Shown one piece after another: positions 1 through 10,589 of a stretch of DNA of 64,000 nucleotides. A model generated the notes under the pieces. The model was given only the letters and a program-made list of their open reading frames with translations, did no database searches and had not been told where the DNA came from. Within the stretch, counting starts at the first letter, position 1. Every line of letters begins with the position of its first letter. The position numbers and the translations under genes were made by a program. Source of the stretch: Mesostigma viride (lineage: Eukaryota; Streptophyta; Mesostigmatophyceae; Mesostigmatales; Mesostigmataceae); NCBI GenBank assembly GCA_009746045.1, contig RPFO01000436.1, positions 117,501 through 181,500 on the forward strand, given 5' to 3'.

Positions 1-75
1 GGCACGTATTACCGTAGCTTTGCGAATTTCCCTGCTGTTGGCTCCATCGTCGCGACTTCAGTCGGCCGAGGGGAA

Positions 76-3000
76 ATGGGGAAATTTAGCCTCGTGTTGC
101 CCCTCGTAGTCTTCACGCTACTGGCTTTTCCCACCATCGCTTGGGCGCAGACCGGCGAGGAAGATCAGTGCCTTTGCCCCTGCTCCGAGACCAACACCAC
201 GCGGTCCACCACATGCGAGGACGCGCTGCTGGTATGCCAGAATGGCGGCACAATGGCGCCCCGGACGTGCCGAGTGGACCCTTCCGCCGCCTCCCCCTGC
301 CTCCCATGGGACGCTACCACAGTGTGTGATTGCAATCCCGGATTCCTGGGCACGCACTGCCAGATCCAGACGCCAGAGAGCTGCTCACTGGCCGGGCTCG
401 TGTACGACGGGAGCGTCCTCAACGGCATCCACACCCGCAACATGGAGTGCTTCGCCGGGAGGTCGGACACGCTCTCTCTGCTCGACCTGACGGACCACCG
501 TTTCAACTTCCAGCTGGACCCGATCGAGAGCAGCGCCCGCTTCCAGCTGTACACGCGCCAGCGCGACGGCGGCCCCGGCTCCACGCTCGACCTGTGCCGC
601 AACATGAAGCAGTACTTCGACTGCAAGGTCAGGAACTGCGTGCTGGTCGGGCTCGAGGACCAGGAGGTGATCGAGCTCCGATGCCCCGACAAGAACTGCA
701 CCGCCGTCTGCCCCGAGTCCAACGGCTGCAACGCGATCCTCAAGGCCCTGATGGACAGCTTCGTGGCGAACGATGAGCCGTTCCGTATGCGCGTCGCACC
801 TCTCCAGAACGACCGCGTGAACGTGACGTTCGACATCATCAGCCTCCTCCCGATCGTGGTCGACGGCCGCTGCGTCGTGGGCGCGTGCAAGAACAAGACG
901 GATGAGGACTCGGACATTGTCGGGTGGGACGGCGAGCGCATCTCGACCAAGTCCGACGGCGTGAGCAAGGCGGGGATCGGCATCTCCGCGTCCATCGCCA
1001 TCCTCCTCTACATCTCCCTCTTCGTCCTCGCCATCTACGCCAACGTCGAGATCTCCCACCCGCCGGCCCCGATCTGCCAGATGCTCGCCGATCACGCGCG
1101 CCGCCAGGGGGACCCTGAGAGCGACCCGGTTCTCGTCCGCCCGCTTGGCGAGGGGGAGATCAATGAGGGGAGCGCCCACGACACCAGGAACGGCTTTGAG
1201 GGGACCGACCCCTCGATGCTACCCCCCTTGGGGCCGATACCGATCGCTGGATCCCGCGACGACATCGACGCGCCCATCGACATCGCTGCGACCTCCTCGT
1301 CCCGATTCGGCCTCGTCTGGCGAGACGTCAGCTTCTGGGTCCCTGAGCAGCACGGGCTTGGCCTCCTCCCCTTTGTGCCCTTCTTCCAGCGGCTCTGCTC
1401 GTCGCGCGTGAAGCCCCCACCGGGCGCCCACAAGGTCCTCTGCGGCGTCTCGGGGGCGGTGTTCCCGGGAGAGATTGTGGCCATCCTCGGCCCCTCGGGC
1501 GCAGGGAAGTCGACCCTGCTGGATATTCTGGGCGGGGTGGCGCGCCCAGGGAAGCTGTCCGGCGAGATCTGCGTCTATAGTGAGAGCGGGGGTGGCCGGG
1601 TGTCGTCCGCCAGCGCCGACGCCCCGGGAGGGCAGAACGTCGAAGTGGCGTCGTCCGGTAGCAACCTGGGGCAGCAGGGGGGCGGAATCGCGGGAGTGTC
1701 GCCGCCGCAGCTCGTGGAGCGCACTATCTCCGCCGCGGTGGCGCAGCAGCAAGGGGCGCCCGCACCTGCGCCCCCCCCCCAATTCTCGTCACGCAACGTG
1801 CTATCGTACGTCATGCAAGACGACGTGATGCTGGGCACCGTCACCGTCTGGGAGGCGCTCCTGTTCTCTGCGCGCATGCGGCTACCTGCGAAGCTGTCGG
1901 AGGCCGACATATTCCTCCGCGTGCGCCGCATCATGGAGGAGCTATCGCTTGTGGGCGTGGCCCATCACATCGTGGGCAACGTGGGGGGGGCCGGCACGGG
2001 GCTCATGGAGCGCAGGGGGCTCTCAGGGGGCGAGCGCCGACGGCTAGCATTAGGCGTGGAGCTGATCGCCAACCCCCGCGTGATCCTGTCCGACGAGCCC
2101 ACGAGCGGGCTGGACTCGTTCTACGCGGATATTGTGATCGGGGCGCTCCGTCGGAGGGCTGTGGAGGGCGGCGCTGCGGTCCTCCTGTCCATCCACCAGC
2201 CGCCCGCGCACCTGTTCCCCCACTTCCACCGCATCATGCTGCTCGCGTCTACTGGCGAGCTGGCATTCTGCGGGACACCGGGCGAGGCGCTCACGTTCTT
2301 CGAGTCGCGCGGGGGGCAGCTGTCCAAGGGGCTGGGCGGGCACGGCGCGGTGGCGGCGCTGTACGCGTCCAACCCGTTCGAGGCGCTCATGTCGATGCTG
2401 TCGGACTCGCGCAGCTCGTTCCGCGCGGCCACGGTGAAGGCCTTCCGAACGAGCTTTCAGGCTGAGGCGCTTGAGAGGGACGTCGCGGAGAAGCTGGCGT
2501 CCGCCACGTCGGGGGGCGTGACCCCGACCCACAACTACTACAGCCGGGATGGCAAGACGAATGCAAGGGACAAGGAGCTGTTCGCGAGCATGGGGTCGAT
2601 GGGCACCTCCCAGAACAGCGGATCGGGGCAAGCCAAGGACGTGCATGTCAACGGGAGCGGCTCCCGGTCCACCCCGGCGGCCGCCAAGTCCCCCGGGGAT
2701 GGCCCTGTGAATGGGGGCCCGGGCGGTTCAGCCTCGCCGTCCAGCGCGGGCGGCCCTGTCGGCGCAGGGTCCCTGGAGATCACCCCGTCCCGGGAGGTGA
2801 GCCAGGAGGACCCCGGGGCGGTCTCCACGACGAGCACGGGGAGGAGGACGCCGCGCCACCTGGCGCTGACGCCGCAGCAGCTGCACACGTCGCCCACGAT
2901 CTCGTCGTTGCGCCAGACGTGGCTGCTGACCTCGCGGCTCTTCCGGCACATCGCGCGCGACCCGACGCTGCTGTTGATGTACAACGTGATCTATGTGGTG

Positions 3001-3789
3001 GTCGCCGCGTGCGTGGGCGGGGTGTACTACAACACGGACAACACGACGATTGGGATCCAGAACAGGACGGGGTTCCTGTTCTTTGCGATCCTATTCGTCT
3101 CTCTCATGTCCATGAGCCAGATGGGCGTGTTTGTCATGGAGCGCGCGCTGCTGCGCCGCGAGTCCTACTCAGGTTTCTACAACGCGGGGCCCTATTTCGC
3201 GAGCAAGGTGCTCGTCGACTTCCTGCCCTTTCGCGTGCTCCCCCCGATTCTGTTCTCTGCGATCGCGTACTGGATGGTCGGGCTCCAAGAGGACGCGACA
3301 CACTTTTTGCGGTTCATCGGCGTGCTGATCCTGACAAACCTCGTCGCGTCCGGCGGCGTGTTCTTCATCTCGTCGGCCGCGCCGGACATCGGCCGCGCGA
3401 ACATGTTTGGCACGCTCTACTTCATCTTCTCGATGGGTTTTGGCGGGCTTCTGCTCAACGTCTCGCAGGACAAGCCCGGCGTACGCGGCTTCTCGTACCT
3501 CTCGTTCATGCGCTACGGCTACGAGGGCCTCATGAACAATGAGTTCCACGACCTGTCGCTCCTGTTCAACCTCGCGGGGCTGGGCTCGGTCACCCTGAAC
3601 GTGCCCGGGGACCTCATCCTAGAGCAGGCGGGCTTCTCATACGACAACATGACAATGGACGTGGTTGTGCTCTCGTGCGCGTTTGTCGTGCTCATGGGCA
3701 TGTCGTACTTGACCCTCCTGGTGCGCTGCCGTCGCAACAAGCGGTCCAACCTGAGCATCCTCAGCGCCAAGACGCCGCGAAAGCGGTGA
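76..3789 (+). CDS. ABCG-family ABC half-transporter with EGF-like N-terminus (Adp1-like)
   Basis: A single uninterrupted 1,237-residue frame. Residues 1-25 form a signal peptide ending at Ala-Gln. Residues 31-95 are Cys-rich with an EGF-like pattern (CQNGG, then CDCNPGFLGTHC), followed by a further Cys-containing extracellular part and a membrane span at about 300-323. The nucleotide-binding domain has Walker A GPSGAGKST (472-480), signature LSGGERRR (649-656), Walker B VILSDEP (669-675) with the TSGLD D-loop, and the H-loop His at 707. A Gly/Ser/Pro-rich linker (about 840-940) leads to an ABC2-type domain with about six spans between 960 and 1220. The order (EGF-like ectodomain, span, NBD, TMD) matches yeast Adp1 and related ABCG proteins, which are longer than usual half-transporters. 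It should dimerise and use ATP to move a substrate, which cannot be named. The start is the first in-frame Met and opens the signal peptide. No introns, unlike its neighbours. Confidence 0.93.
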   Translation: MGKFSLVLPLVVFTLLAFPTIAWAQTGEEDQCLCPCSETNTTRSTTCEDALLVCQNGGTMAPRTCRVDPSAASPCLPWDATTVCDCNPGFLGTHCQIQTPESCSLAGLVYDGSVLNGIHTRNMECFAGRSDTLSLLDLTDHRFNFQLDPIESSARFQLYTRQRDGGPGSTLDLCRNMKQYFDCKVRNCVLVGLEDQEVIELRCPDKNCTAVCPESNGCNAILKALMDSFVANDEPFRMRVAPLQNDRVNVTFDIISLLPIVVDGRCVVGACKNKTDEDSDIVGWDGERISTKSDGVSKAGIGISASIAILLYISLFVLAIYANVEISHPPAPICQMLADHARRQGDPESDPVLVRPLGEGEINEGSAHDTRNGFEGTDPSMLPPLGPIPIAGSRDDIDAPIDIAATSSSRFGLVWRDVSFWVPEQHGLGLLPFVPFFQRLCSSRVKPPPGAHKVLCGVSGAVFPGEIVAILGPSGAGKSTLLDILGGVARPGKLSGEICVYSESGGGRVSSASADAPGGQNVEVASSGSNLGQQGGGIAGVSPPQLVERTISAAVAQQQGAPAPAPPPQFSSRNVLSYVMQDDVMLGTVTVWEALLFSARMRLPAKLSEADIFLRVRRIMEELSLVGVAHHIVGNVGGAGTGLMERRGLSGGERRRLALGVELIANPRVILSDEPTSGLDSFYADIVIGALRRRAVEGGAAVLLSIHQPPAHLFPHFHRIMLLASTGELAFCGTPGEALTFFESRGGQLSKGLGGHGAVAALYASNPFEALMSMLSDSRSSFRAATVKAFRTSFQAEALERDVAEKLASATSGGVTPTHNYYSRDGKTNARDKELFASMGSMGTSQNSGSGQAKDVHVNGSGSRSTPAAAKSPGDGPVNGGPGGSASPSSAGGPVGAGSLEITPSREVSQEDPGAVSTTSTGRRTPRHLALTPQQLHTSPTISSLRQTWLLTSRLFRHIARDPTLLLMYNVIYVVVAACVGGVYYNTDNTTIGIQNRTGFLFFAILFVSLMSMSQMGVFVMERALLRRESYSGFYNAGPYFASKVLVDFLPFRVLPPILFSAIAYWMVGLQEDATHFLRFIGVLILTNLVASGGVFFISSAAPDIGRANMFGTLYFIFSMGFGGLLLNVSQDKPGVRGFSYLSFMRYGYEGLMNNEFHDLSLLFNLAGLGSVTLNVPGDLILEQAGFSYDNMTMDVVVLSCAFVVLMGMSYLTLLVRCRRNKRSNLSILSAKTPRKR

Positions 3790-4736
3790 CGGCACGTGGT
3801 CATCACGGATTGCCCCTCGATAAGGGAAGAGGAGGAGTAGGAGGCGGTGCGAGCCCACGCTCGGGCGGTGGAGGGACGCCCTCTCCAAAAAGGTGGATGG
3901 TGCCGAGGGGAAGGAGGGCAAGGCAACATTTTCCCAATCCACCCCCCTTTTAGGGTCCCAGAAGGAGGGCAAGGCCAGGGTAATGAAAGGAGGAGGAGAG
4001 GAGGGAGGAGGCCTACTCCAGAATGGTGGATGGGAGAGAAGGGCGCGGAGGTTTTTGCCTAGGCCTGGTAGCCGGATGGTAAAAGGATGGCTGTGACATG
4101 CGCCAGCGGGCAGGTACGGAACATAGGGGTCATGCGACTTAAGTGGATCTCATGATTGTCCCAGAAGGTGATTAACCCTCGATCACTAACTGTCGACGGA
4201 ATCCCTTGGTCACTATCTTGCCTGACACCGCCTGCTTGGCCGGTAACACTCACAGCTAGATTGGCTGGTACGGGGTTTGTGGATGGGGCCTTCCCCGGCT
4301 GTTGGTCGCCAGGGTCGTGGGCATCGGGTCTGTTCTCACGGGTCCCTCCGATGGGTGTTCCGTGATGGCCATGAATTCATGTTTCAAGTAAGGGAGGGAG
4401 GGTATAATTGGTGACATTTTCGGTTGTTGCGTGTGCATGTCACGTGGGTCATAATTAGTGAAGTTCTCACATTTGAAGTTGTGTATTATACCGACTGTCA
4501 CGTGTTTTAGCTGTTAGTCACTGGCACGTGAGTCTCCTGTGGTCTTTGTGGCTGTGGGCCCACAGGGCTTAGCTTATTTCTGGCGAACACCTGGGCTCAG
4601 CAACTTTCTCCTGTGCTGTTGTCGCCTTCCCAACGAAGTGCGCAATGCCCCTGTGGAATGGCCAAGCCGTGTGTAGGGCATTAGCGATGCAATGCCAAGC
4701 TTCACATATGTGGGTGCGCGGTGGGCGTCAGCATGC
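3790..4736. other. Intergenic, purine-rich 3' flank of the ABCG gene
   Basis: The first 300 bases are G/A-rich with loose repeats of GGAGGGCAAGG (near 3916 and 3964). No coding pattern, RNA gene or clear transposon signature was seen. The rest is unremarkable. Confidence 0.5.
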
Positions 4737-4773
4737 CACATTACATTACATTACATTACATTACATTACATTT
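4737..4773. repeat. (ACATT)n microsatellite
   Basis: About seven uninterrupted pentanucleotide copies run into a T/A tract. It may be the tail of an adjacent retroelement fragment, since other elements here end in similar short A/T-rich repeats. Confidence 0.85.
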
Positions 4774-4842
4774 AATTTATGTGTGTCTGCATCAAATGAG
4801 CCTCTTCCGGCCGTCTTGCCCACACAGACCAGGTGAATACCG

Positions 4843-4990
4843 ATGTGGGCCCTGCGGGCGGGCTTAGGACTGGCCAACCAGGTAGACACCTCCTCCTATG
4901 GCAGGGTCCCCTTGTCCCGTGGCAACCCACTGGCAAACTTGCGCGTGCCCCGCACCGACGAGGCGCGACCCGGGCCTATGTGACACAACT
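4843..4990 (+). pseudogene. Short LINE reverse-transcriptase C-terminal fragment
   Basis: The translated stretch contains the NQVDTS-type motif found after the RT domain in the larger copies (compare HLARTDQVDT near 19,660-19,700 on + and near 20,950-20,990 on -). It is too short and diverged for more than a family suggestion. Confidence 0.3.
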
Positions 4991-5037
4991 GCTTGAGGAT
5001 GCAGGGCTTCTGGGACTATCTGTACTCCGCGCCCGCA

Positions 5038-6480
5038 TGATTAATTAATTAATTAATTAAACTTGTGCTCCCGTTGGTGAGTCAGGGAGCACCGGAGTGC
5101 TTTTAATCCCTGTATGTGCACAACAGGAAGAAAGGGCAGAGACCCCCTTTCTCCTTCATGCCAGAGGCATGCCACAGCAGCAATCGGACATGATAGACGA
5201 TCCGGCAAGTTCTGTGGGTGCAATTTAAGACCCGCGTGAGCACATCATAACAAGGAGCGTGGGCAAGTAAGCGAAGTATAGCCAGGACGTAGCATGGCTG
5301 GTTGTACTAGGGCTAAGCTAAGGCTATGGCTGGTTGTCTACCGTGCGTTAGCGGTGCACGTGACTAGGTATGGTGGCAAGGCTAGGCAAACATTCTAGGC
5401 ATGGCTGCCGTGGCGGCAGTGACTACCAAGGATTACAAGTTATGGCTATTCTAGCCCGCAGGGGGCGTCTACATCTTGTGGTTGATCATCAGGTCCCCGC
5501 CCCTCCAGTACACGTTGGGCTTCTGAGGGTCCTGCTTGTGGCGGAGGTATTCCGGCCACAGGTCACGTCGCTGCTGCTGCTGAGCGGGGGTCCGAGGTCG
5601 TCGTCCAGCGTCCAGGTGAGGTCGTGCAACGTCCTCTTGCAACGAGAAAGGAACCGCTGCTTGTCCACAGGGGAGGGGAAGGTGAGCAGGACTGGTGGGG
5701 GAGCCGCCTTGTCCCGTGAGTGGGGAAGGCGGTGGCACCCGCGCAGTTCTACCTCGATCACCTACCAGGCCCATGGGGGTAAGAAGCTGGTCCTTGAGCT
5801 CGTCGGCAAGGCCGGGTGGTTGACGTCTCACCTGACTTCTGGGGCAAACGACGCAGCACCACTCGGCACTCGCGGCGAGCGCGGTCGGTGGCCTCCCGTT
5901 GTTTTGTCTGGCGAAGGTCTTCAAGCTCATGGAGTTTCGTAGCGATGGCGTCAGTGGTCGAGGCGGTTGCTGACCGCAGCAGGTCTGCGTAGGAGTGCGG
6001 CGAGAGGCTATCATCTGCATGGCGGCCGGGTGGGCTGGGCTGCGATGGTGGCCCTCTGCGCTGCAATCGCCGGGACCTGCGCGGCCAGGGCGTCGGTTTG
6101 GGCGGTGATGGCTTCAAGCTTCTTGACTAGCAGGCTGCACTTGCCCTCCACCGCGCCTGATTTAGGCGAGAGACAAGTTCAGCATGCGCATCAGATGCCT
6201 GCGCCGCGGTCTGCAGCGCCGTGAACTGAGGTTGGAGCTTGTGGACGACCTTGGTTTCTACATTGGAGACCCGGGCCTCCACCGTGTTGAGCGTCGTGTT
6301 CAGCGAGGTCAGCTTCTCGGCCAACCGGGCCAGGTCACGTGCTCCTCCAGCACTGCTCGGATGTCATCCTTGCAGAGGGAGGGAGCCAATGTGGCTGCCG
6401 GCTGCGCAGGCCAGGCCGGGCTGGGTTGCGGAGCCGAGCGTCGAGGTTGTCGTCAGTTAGCTGGAAGAAGCTGTAAAGGA
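5038..6480 (-). mobile_element. Retroelement of the second tail family, (TTAA)n 3' tail and ORF1-like remnant
   Basis: Read on the minus strand, an ORF1-like remnant (6330 to 5469) is followed by a 3' UTR and a perfect 8-bp hairpin, GTGCTCCC/GGGAGCAC, at about 5064-5092, then a (TTAA)n tail at 5040-5060. The same 3' end occurs at 17,063-17,326 (+) and 20,612-20,821 (-). The remnant begins with a predicted coiled coil (MAEKLTSLNTTLNTVEARV). Its C-terminal part resembles the ORF1 of the neighbouring element family (LLTF..P.DK..FL, then LDDDL). It is broken by frame changes, and no RT lies within it. The 5' limit is approximate. Confidence 0.65.
5469..6330 (-). pseudogene. ORF1-like protein remnant with coiled coil
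   Basis: Reading resumes in three frames: a coiled-coil N-terminus (about 6127-6324), a middle part (5758-6117), and a C-terminal part (5489-5761) with the LLTF, FLSRCKR and TLDDDL motifs shared with the other ORF1 copies. This layout (coiled coil, then a basic nucleic-acid-binding domain) is that of LINE ORF1 proteins. Frame breaks indicate it is dead. Confidence 0.5.
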
Positions 6481-6806
6481 CCGGTGACCGGCCCGCGCAT
6501 GACAGAAAAGGAGAAATGGGCTGCCGTCTGCGATAGACACCATATCATGAGGGGCCGGCATGCTCCTGTTTTATCACGGACCGGCCGCCGCCCACATATC
6601 TAGCATGTAGGGTAGAAGTCCGCAGGTGTAGGTTATTGCCCCTGAGGATAGCAACTACGAGCCACGAGCCACGAGGTAGCCATGGCTGACGGCGGAGCTC
6701 ATAACTTTCACGTTTGGGCACCAAATTCGGCCGTGAATATCACAATTGCTTCGTCTTTCTAAGACGCACACGCTGATGTATTTTTCCGAAGCTATCTCGC
6801 AATATT

Positions 6807-8633
6807 ATGTCAAGCAAATGCAACTCGACGAATCGCAGTTTGGAGGCTGCGATGAGCCAAGCAAATACGCCTGCAGCTTCGGCTGCAGTTTTGCCTCCCG
6901 GCCTCGCAGGCAGGGGTGACCCTAGCCAAGCGTTATAGTGGTTCACTCGGCTCCTCCCGCGGCCTCGCCATCGGCATCGCCTGAAACGGCAAACGCAGTC
7001 GCCCATCCGCGGTTCAAGCTCCACGCGAAAATCGTTTCGAGCCCCACCGGGATGTCCCTTCCGGCGGAAACCTCACGGGATGTCCTGTCAAGCCTCATCA
7101 GATGTTGACGATCACGAATGGTACAACATGGCCCCGTGCACTGCTATGAAGTGCATTTTCTACGGGGAGTCCGCCTCGCTTCTTGTGCTGTGCATCCACC
7201 TTCACAGCATCAACCACCTCCTCGAGCCGGACGGCGTCGGGTTTACGCAGAGCCGAGAACTGCCATGCTGACGGGCCTCTACACCCGGGCCCCGAGCTTC
7301 AGCACATGATTCTCTGCTCCCTACTCACGAAGTCTGACGGCGAGATCTGGGCTCCATCCATCTCCGCACCTACACTCCGCTCCATCATTCAAGCCGCCCT
7401 CGAGCAGCACGTGACACCCCTTGCCGCGAATTCATGTGGCAGCAATGGGCAGCACGCTGGCTGCTGAGCTCCCTCACCTTTCCACCAGTGACCGTCACCT
7501 CCACCTCCACTGCCACCTCCACCTCCACCGCCGACATCAAACCAGCTCCTCGACATTTATTGACCAGCGCCTCAACTCTCAAGGACAACGCCATCGCCAT
7601 TAAAAATTAAATTAAATAAATTATAACATGCCTCCGTTGGGAGATCATGTAGCAGATTTTATTCCTTGCTGGATGGGTGGAGGTGGACGAAGCCGCGTAA
7701 TCGAACGAACCTAACTAGACTATAAGCTTTCTAGGCTAGAAAATCCTAGCTACACTACTCAGCAGAACGCCCCTTCCTCTTGGGGGGAGGTGGCTTGCCC
7801 ACAGTGGCTGGCGTGTGGGCATGGACAATATAGATTCTGCCACCTCGTCTTGTTCTGCATGGCAGTCCAAAGAAGGGAGAGGGAGTAGATGCGGTGTTCA
7901 AACTGAGCTGGGACCACTAGGTCGGCCAGCAACATCTGGGTTCAGTGGCATCGCCATTGAGTGCCTGCAAAACACCGCAGGCCTCACCGCCCAGGCGGTG
8001 AAGGACATCGCTGCCCAGCCGGCATCTGCTGGCCCGGCCGGCGATGCTCCTCCCACCCAGACCTCAGCAGTTGGCGGACATCCTCAAGCAACACACCACC
8101 CCCACCACCTCCGCCGTCGCAGCACAGCTCCAGCAGCAGACGCTCGACCTCCGCGAGCTAGGATCGAGGCTGAGCTCACCAAGCGCAGCCTTAACGTCAT
8201 CGTCAAGAACTTCGACCTGGTGGAAGGTTAGAATTCCGAGAAGCTTGCACAGGCGTTAATGGAGAAAGAAATCCTTGGTCGCATCATGGGCCTCCTTGGT
8301 GAGATCAAGCTGGTCGCCCACGGTCTTCCCCGCTCGCGGGGTAAGGCAGGGGCGCGTCCGCTTCTTCTCATCTTTGAGAACCCGGCGGACAAGATTTCGT
8401 TTCTCAGACGCCGCAAGCGGCTCGAGAAGACTCACTTCACCCTGGACGACGACTTGACTCCCGGCGCAGCAACAACGGCGACGGGGGCTATGGCCGACCT
8501 ACCTCCAGCTCCGGCAGACTGCGTGGGGAAGCCGCGTACTGGAAGGGGGCTCAGTGCCATGATTCTACGTCCGGGCCACAAGCCCAGGCAAGCCCCGCGG
8601 CCCCAGCGCACCTCCAGAGTCACCCCAGCTTAG
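6807..8633 (+). pseudogene. ORF1 protein remnant of the ORF1-only element
   Basis: It starts MSSKCNSTNRSLEAAMS and soon hits stops. Later blocks match the better copies: EIWAPSISAPTLRSIIQAAL (about 7350), KRSLNVIVKNFDLVEG (about 8180), and the C-terminal domain with LPRSRGKAG, ADKISFLRRRKRLEKT and FTLDDDL (8320-8460). The basic C-terminal domain followed by an acidic DLT-type motif is typical of L1-like ORF1 RNA-binding proteins. The frame is broken by indels and by the nested insertion. Confidence 0.6.
7602..7948 (-). mobile_element. 5'-truncated LINE 3' end inserted into ORF1, with 10-bp TSD
   Basis: A 347-bp minus-strand insert is flanked by the direct repeat CATCGCCATT (7592-7601 and 7949-7958; one copy is counted within the duplicated target). 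Removing it rejoins the ORF1 reading. It carries the end of a LINE ORF2, homologous to 20,268-20,606, then the 3' hairpin (about 7630-7657) and an A/T-rich (TTAAAT)-like tail at its low-coordinate end. Size, tail and TSD are those of a 5'-truncated product of target-primed reverse transcription. Confidence 0.8.
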
Positions 8634-9291
8634 GGGAATACAGCAGTCGTAGTGTAGAATAGTAAGGCTTAGCCACCGTGGCCTTGTACATGTACGCCTA
8701 TTATGGGCCCCCTACTACGTACCAGCTGATGACTCGGCATTATTTAGCCATGTACATGTGTGCCTATGATGTGCCACACCCCAGATGATGCCTAGCTTTA
8801 TTTAGTTATGCTGTGCCCATGCAGAGAGCTACTCTCTGCTGAGAAGCCATGCTCTAGCCATTGTTTAGCCATGAAGATCTTCCACCCCATGCCAGGCCTT
8901 AATTGAGCTCTGATTCCATGGTCGGGTGCAGGTGCACTTTGTGCTTGTGTAGTTTACACCCTACCCTTGCAGGAAGTAGCCCAGAATGTATTAAAAGCCA
9001 TATGGCCCTTCTCAGGGCTATGTCAGTGCTACATATACATACTCCCAACGGAGTCATGTTCCTAATTAACTTATTAATTATTTATAATAGCCACTAAACT
9101 ACCACCTCGTCTGCCATTACAGTAGAGGATATAGCTCAGATGAGGATTATATCCCCCTCTAGTATATGGTTGGGGCATGATGCAGATCGCGTGTGACCGG
9201 GCCCGGCCAGTTTAGCATTCACAGTGATTCGGGCAGACGGGCCGTACTGCCCACAACCCCGTAACCAAGTCTTTGATAGCTAGCTCCATAC

Positions 9292-10293
9292 TGAATTGAA
9301 TTGAATTGTAACATAACTCCGTTGGGAGTATATGTAGCACATAGCCCTTGAGAGGGGGGCATATGGCCTATCATACATCCTAAGCTACTTCCTGCAAGGG
9401 TGGGGATGTAAAGGACCCTTGCTCTAGGTGCACCAGGGCACTTGCATCCCCATGATCTTCAAGCTATGCCCAGCGAAGGGGGAGCCTGTCATGGGGGGGA
9501 AGATCAGCATAGCTATACAAAAAAACTAGGGCATGGCGGCTCAGCAGGGAGTTACTCCCTGCATGGGCACTGCATAATTAAATAAAGCTAGGCATCATCT
9601 GGAGGGTGGCTCATCATAGGCACACATGTACATGACTAAAAAGGCTAGGCCTCAGCTGGTATAGTGCCTGTAGTAGGCGGGCATGTACAAGGCCACTGTC
9701 TAACTATTCTACACTACTGCTGTATTCCCCTAGGCGGGGGCTGGAGTTGCTGGGGCCGCGGTGGTCGAGGGGGTCGCTTGCCAGGGCTTGTGGCCGACGT
9801 AGATGGCCGCCCCCTTCCAGTACACCGGCTGGCCCGCCTTGGTCCATGCCGGAGCTGGAGGTAGGTCGGCCATAGCTCCCGTCGCCGTTGTTGCTGTGCC
9901 AGGGTCAAGTCGTCGTCAAGGGTGAAGAGAGTCTTCTCGAGCCGCTTGCGGCGTCTGAGAAAAGAAATCTTGTCCGCCGGGGTCTTAAAGGTGAGAAGGA
10001 GCGGGGGCGGCCCGGCCTTACCCCGCGCGCGGGGAAGGCGGTGGGCGGCCAGCTCGATCTCACCAGTAAGGCCCATGCGATCAAGGATTTCTCTCTCAAA
10101 AGCACGCGCAAGCTTCTCGGAATTCTCACCTTCCTCCATCTTGAGATTCTTGACAATGACGTTGAGGCTGCGCTTGGCGAGCTCGGCCTCCTCGCGGAGG
10201 TCAAGCGTCTGCCGCTGGAGCTGGGCTGCGACGGCGGAGGTGGTGGATCCGACGGCGGAGGTGGTGGCTGCGACGGCGGAGGTGGTGGGCTAG
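9292..10293 (-). mobile_element. ORF1-only element copy, 5'-truncated
   Basis: On the minus strand, the ORF1 C-terminal half begins at about 10,293 (VIVK, EKLARAFEREILDRM, LPRARGKAG, ADKISFLRRRKRLEKT, FTLDDDLTLAQQQRRREL, the last covering 9714-10,204). A 3' UTR of about 400 bp follows, then the CTCCGTTGGGAG hairpin (about 9315-9335) and a (GAATT)n tail at 9292-9310. It lies tail-to-tail with the plus-strand copy ending at 9092. This is the best preserved C-terminal ORF1 domain in the window; two frame shifts are visible. Confidence 0.7.
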
Positions 10294-10578
10294 CTCCATA
10301 TAATCCATTAATTAATTAATTAATTAATTAAAAAATAGCTCTGTGGGGAGCATATGTAACACATACTGTAGCCCTGAGAAAGGGGCATCTATGGGGTTTA
10401 GATACAGTCTGGGCTACAACCTAGCTGCAGGTGTAGGATGTAAACTATCACCTGCTCTGGGTGCACAAGGTGCACCTGCACCACCATGCACATGTGATGG
10501 GTCATGCATCCCAATCAAGCACACACGGGGCGGCGTGGGGAACTGGCCTATAGAAGGCTTGCATGACATATGGGGTGG

Positions 10579-10589
10579 AAGATATATAT
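10579..10589. repeat. Target-site repeat 1 (AAGATATATAT)
   Basis: First of four copies of the same target sequence bordering the three RT-RLE elements. The others are at 11,548-11,558, 12,715-12,727 and 16,527-16,539 (TTAAGATATATAT in the last two). They mark the original site in the host element and the duplications made by successive insertions. Confidence 0.75.

Larger units (their letters stand above)
6664..9092 (+). mobile_element. ORF1-only (HAL1-like) non-LTR element, near full length
   Basis: The 5' UTR (6664-6806) is conserved with the inverted copy at about 18,395-18,531. A degraded ORF1 follows (6807-8633), then about 450 bp of 3' UTR, and the 3' hairpin with core CTCCCAACGGAG at about 9050 and an AT-rich tail. 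There is no room for a reverse transcriptase between ORF1 and the 3' end, and the two other copies (9292-10,293 and 10,306-18,531) have the same layout once insertions are removed. This suggests a non-autonomous element encoding only ORF1, like mammalian HAL1. It is interrupted by the LINE fragment at 7602-7948. Confidence 0.65.
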
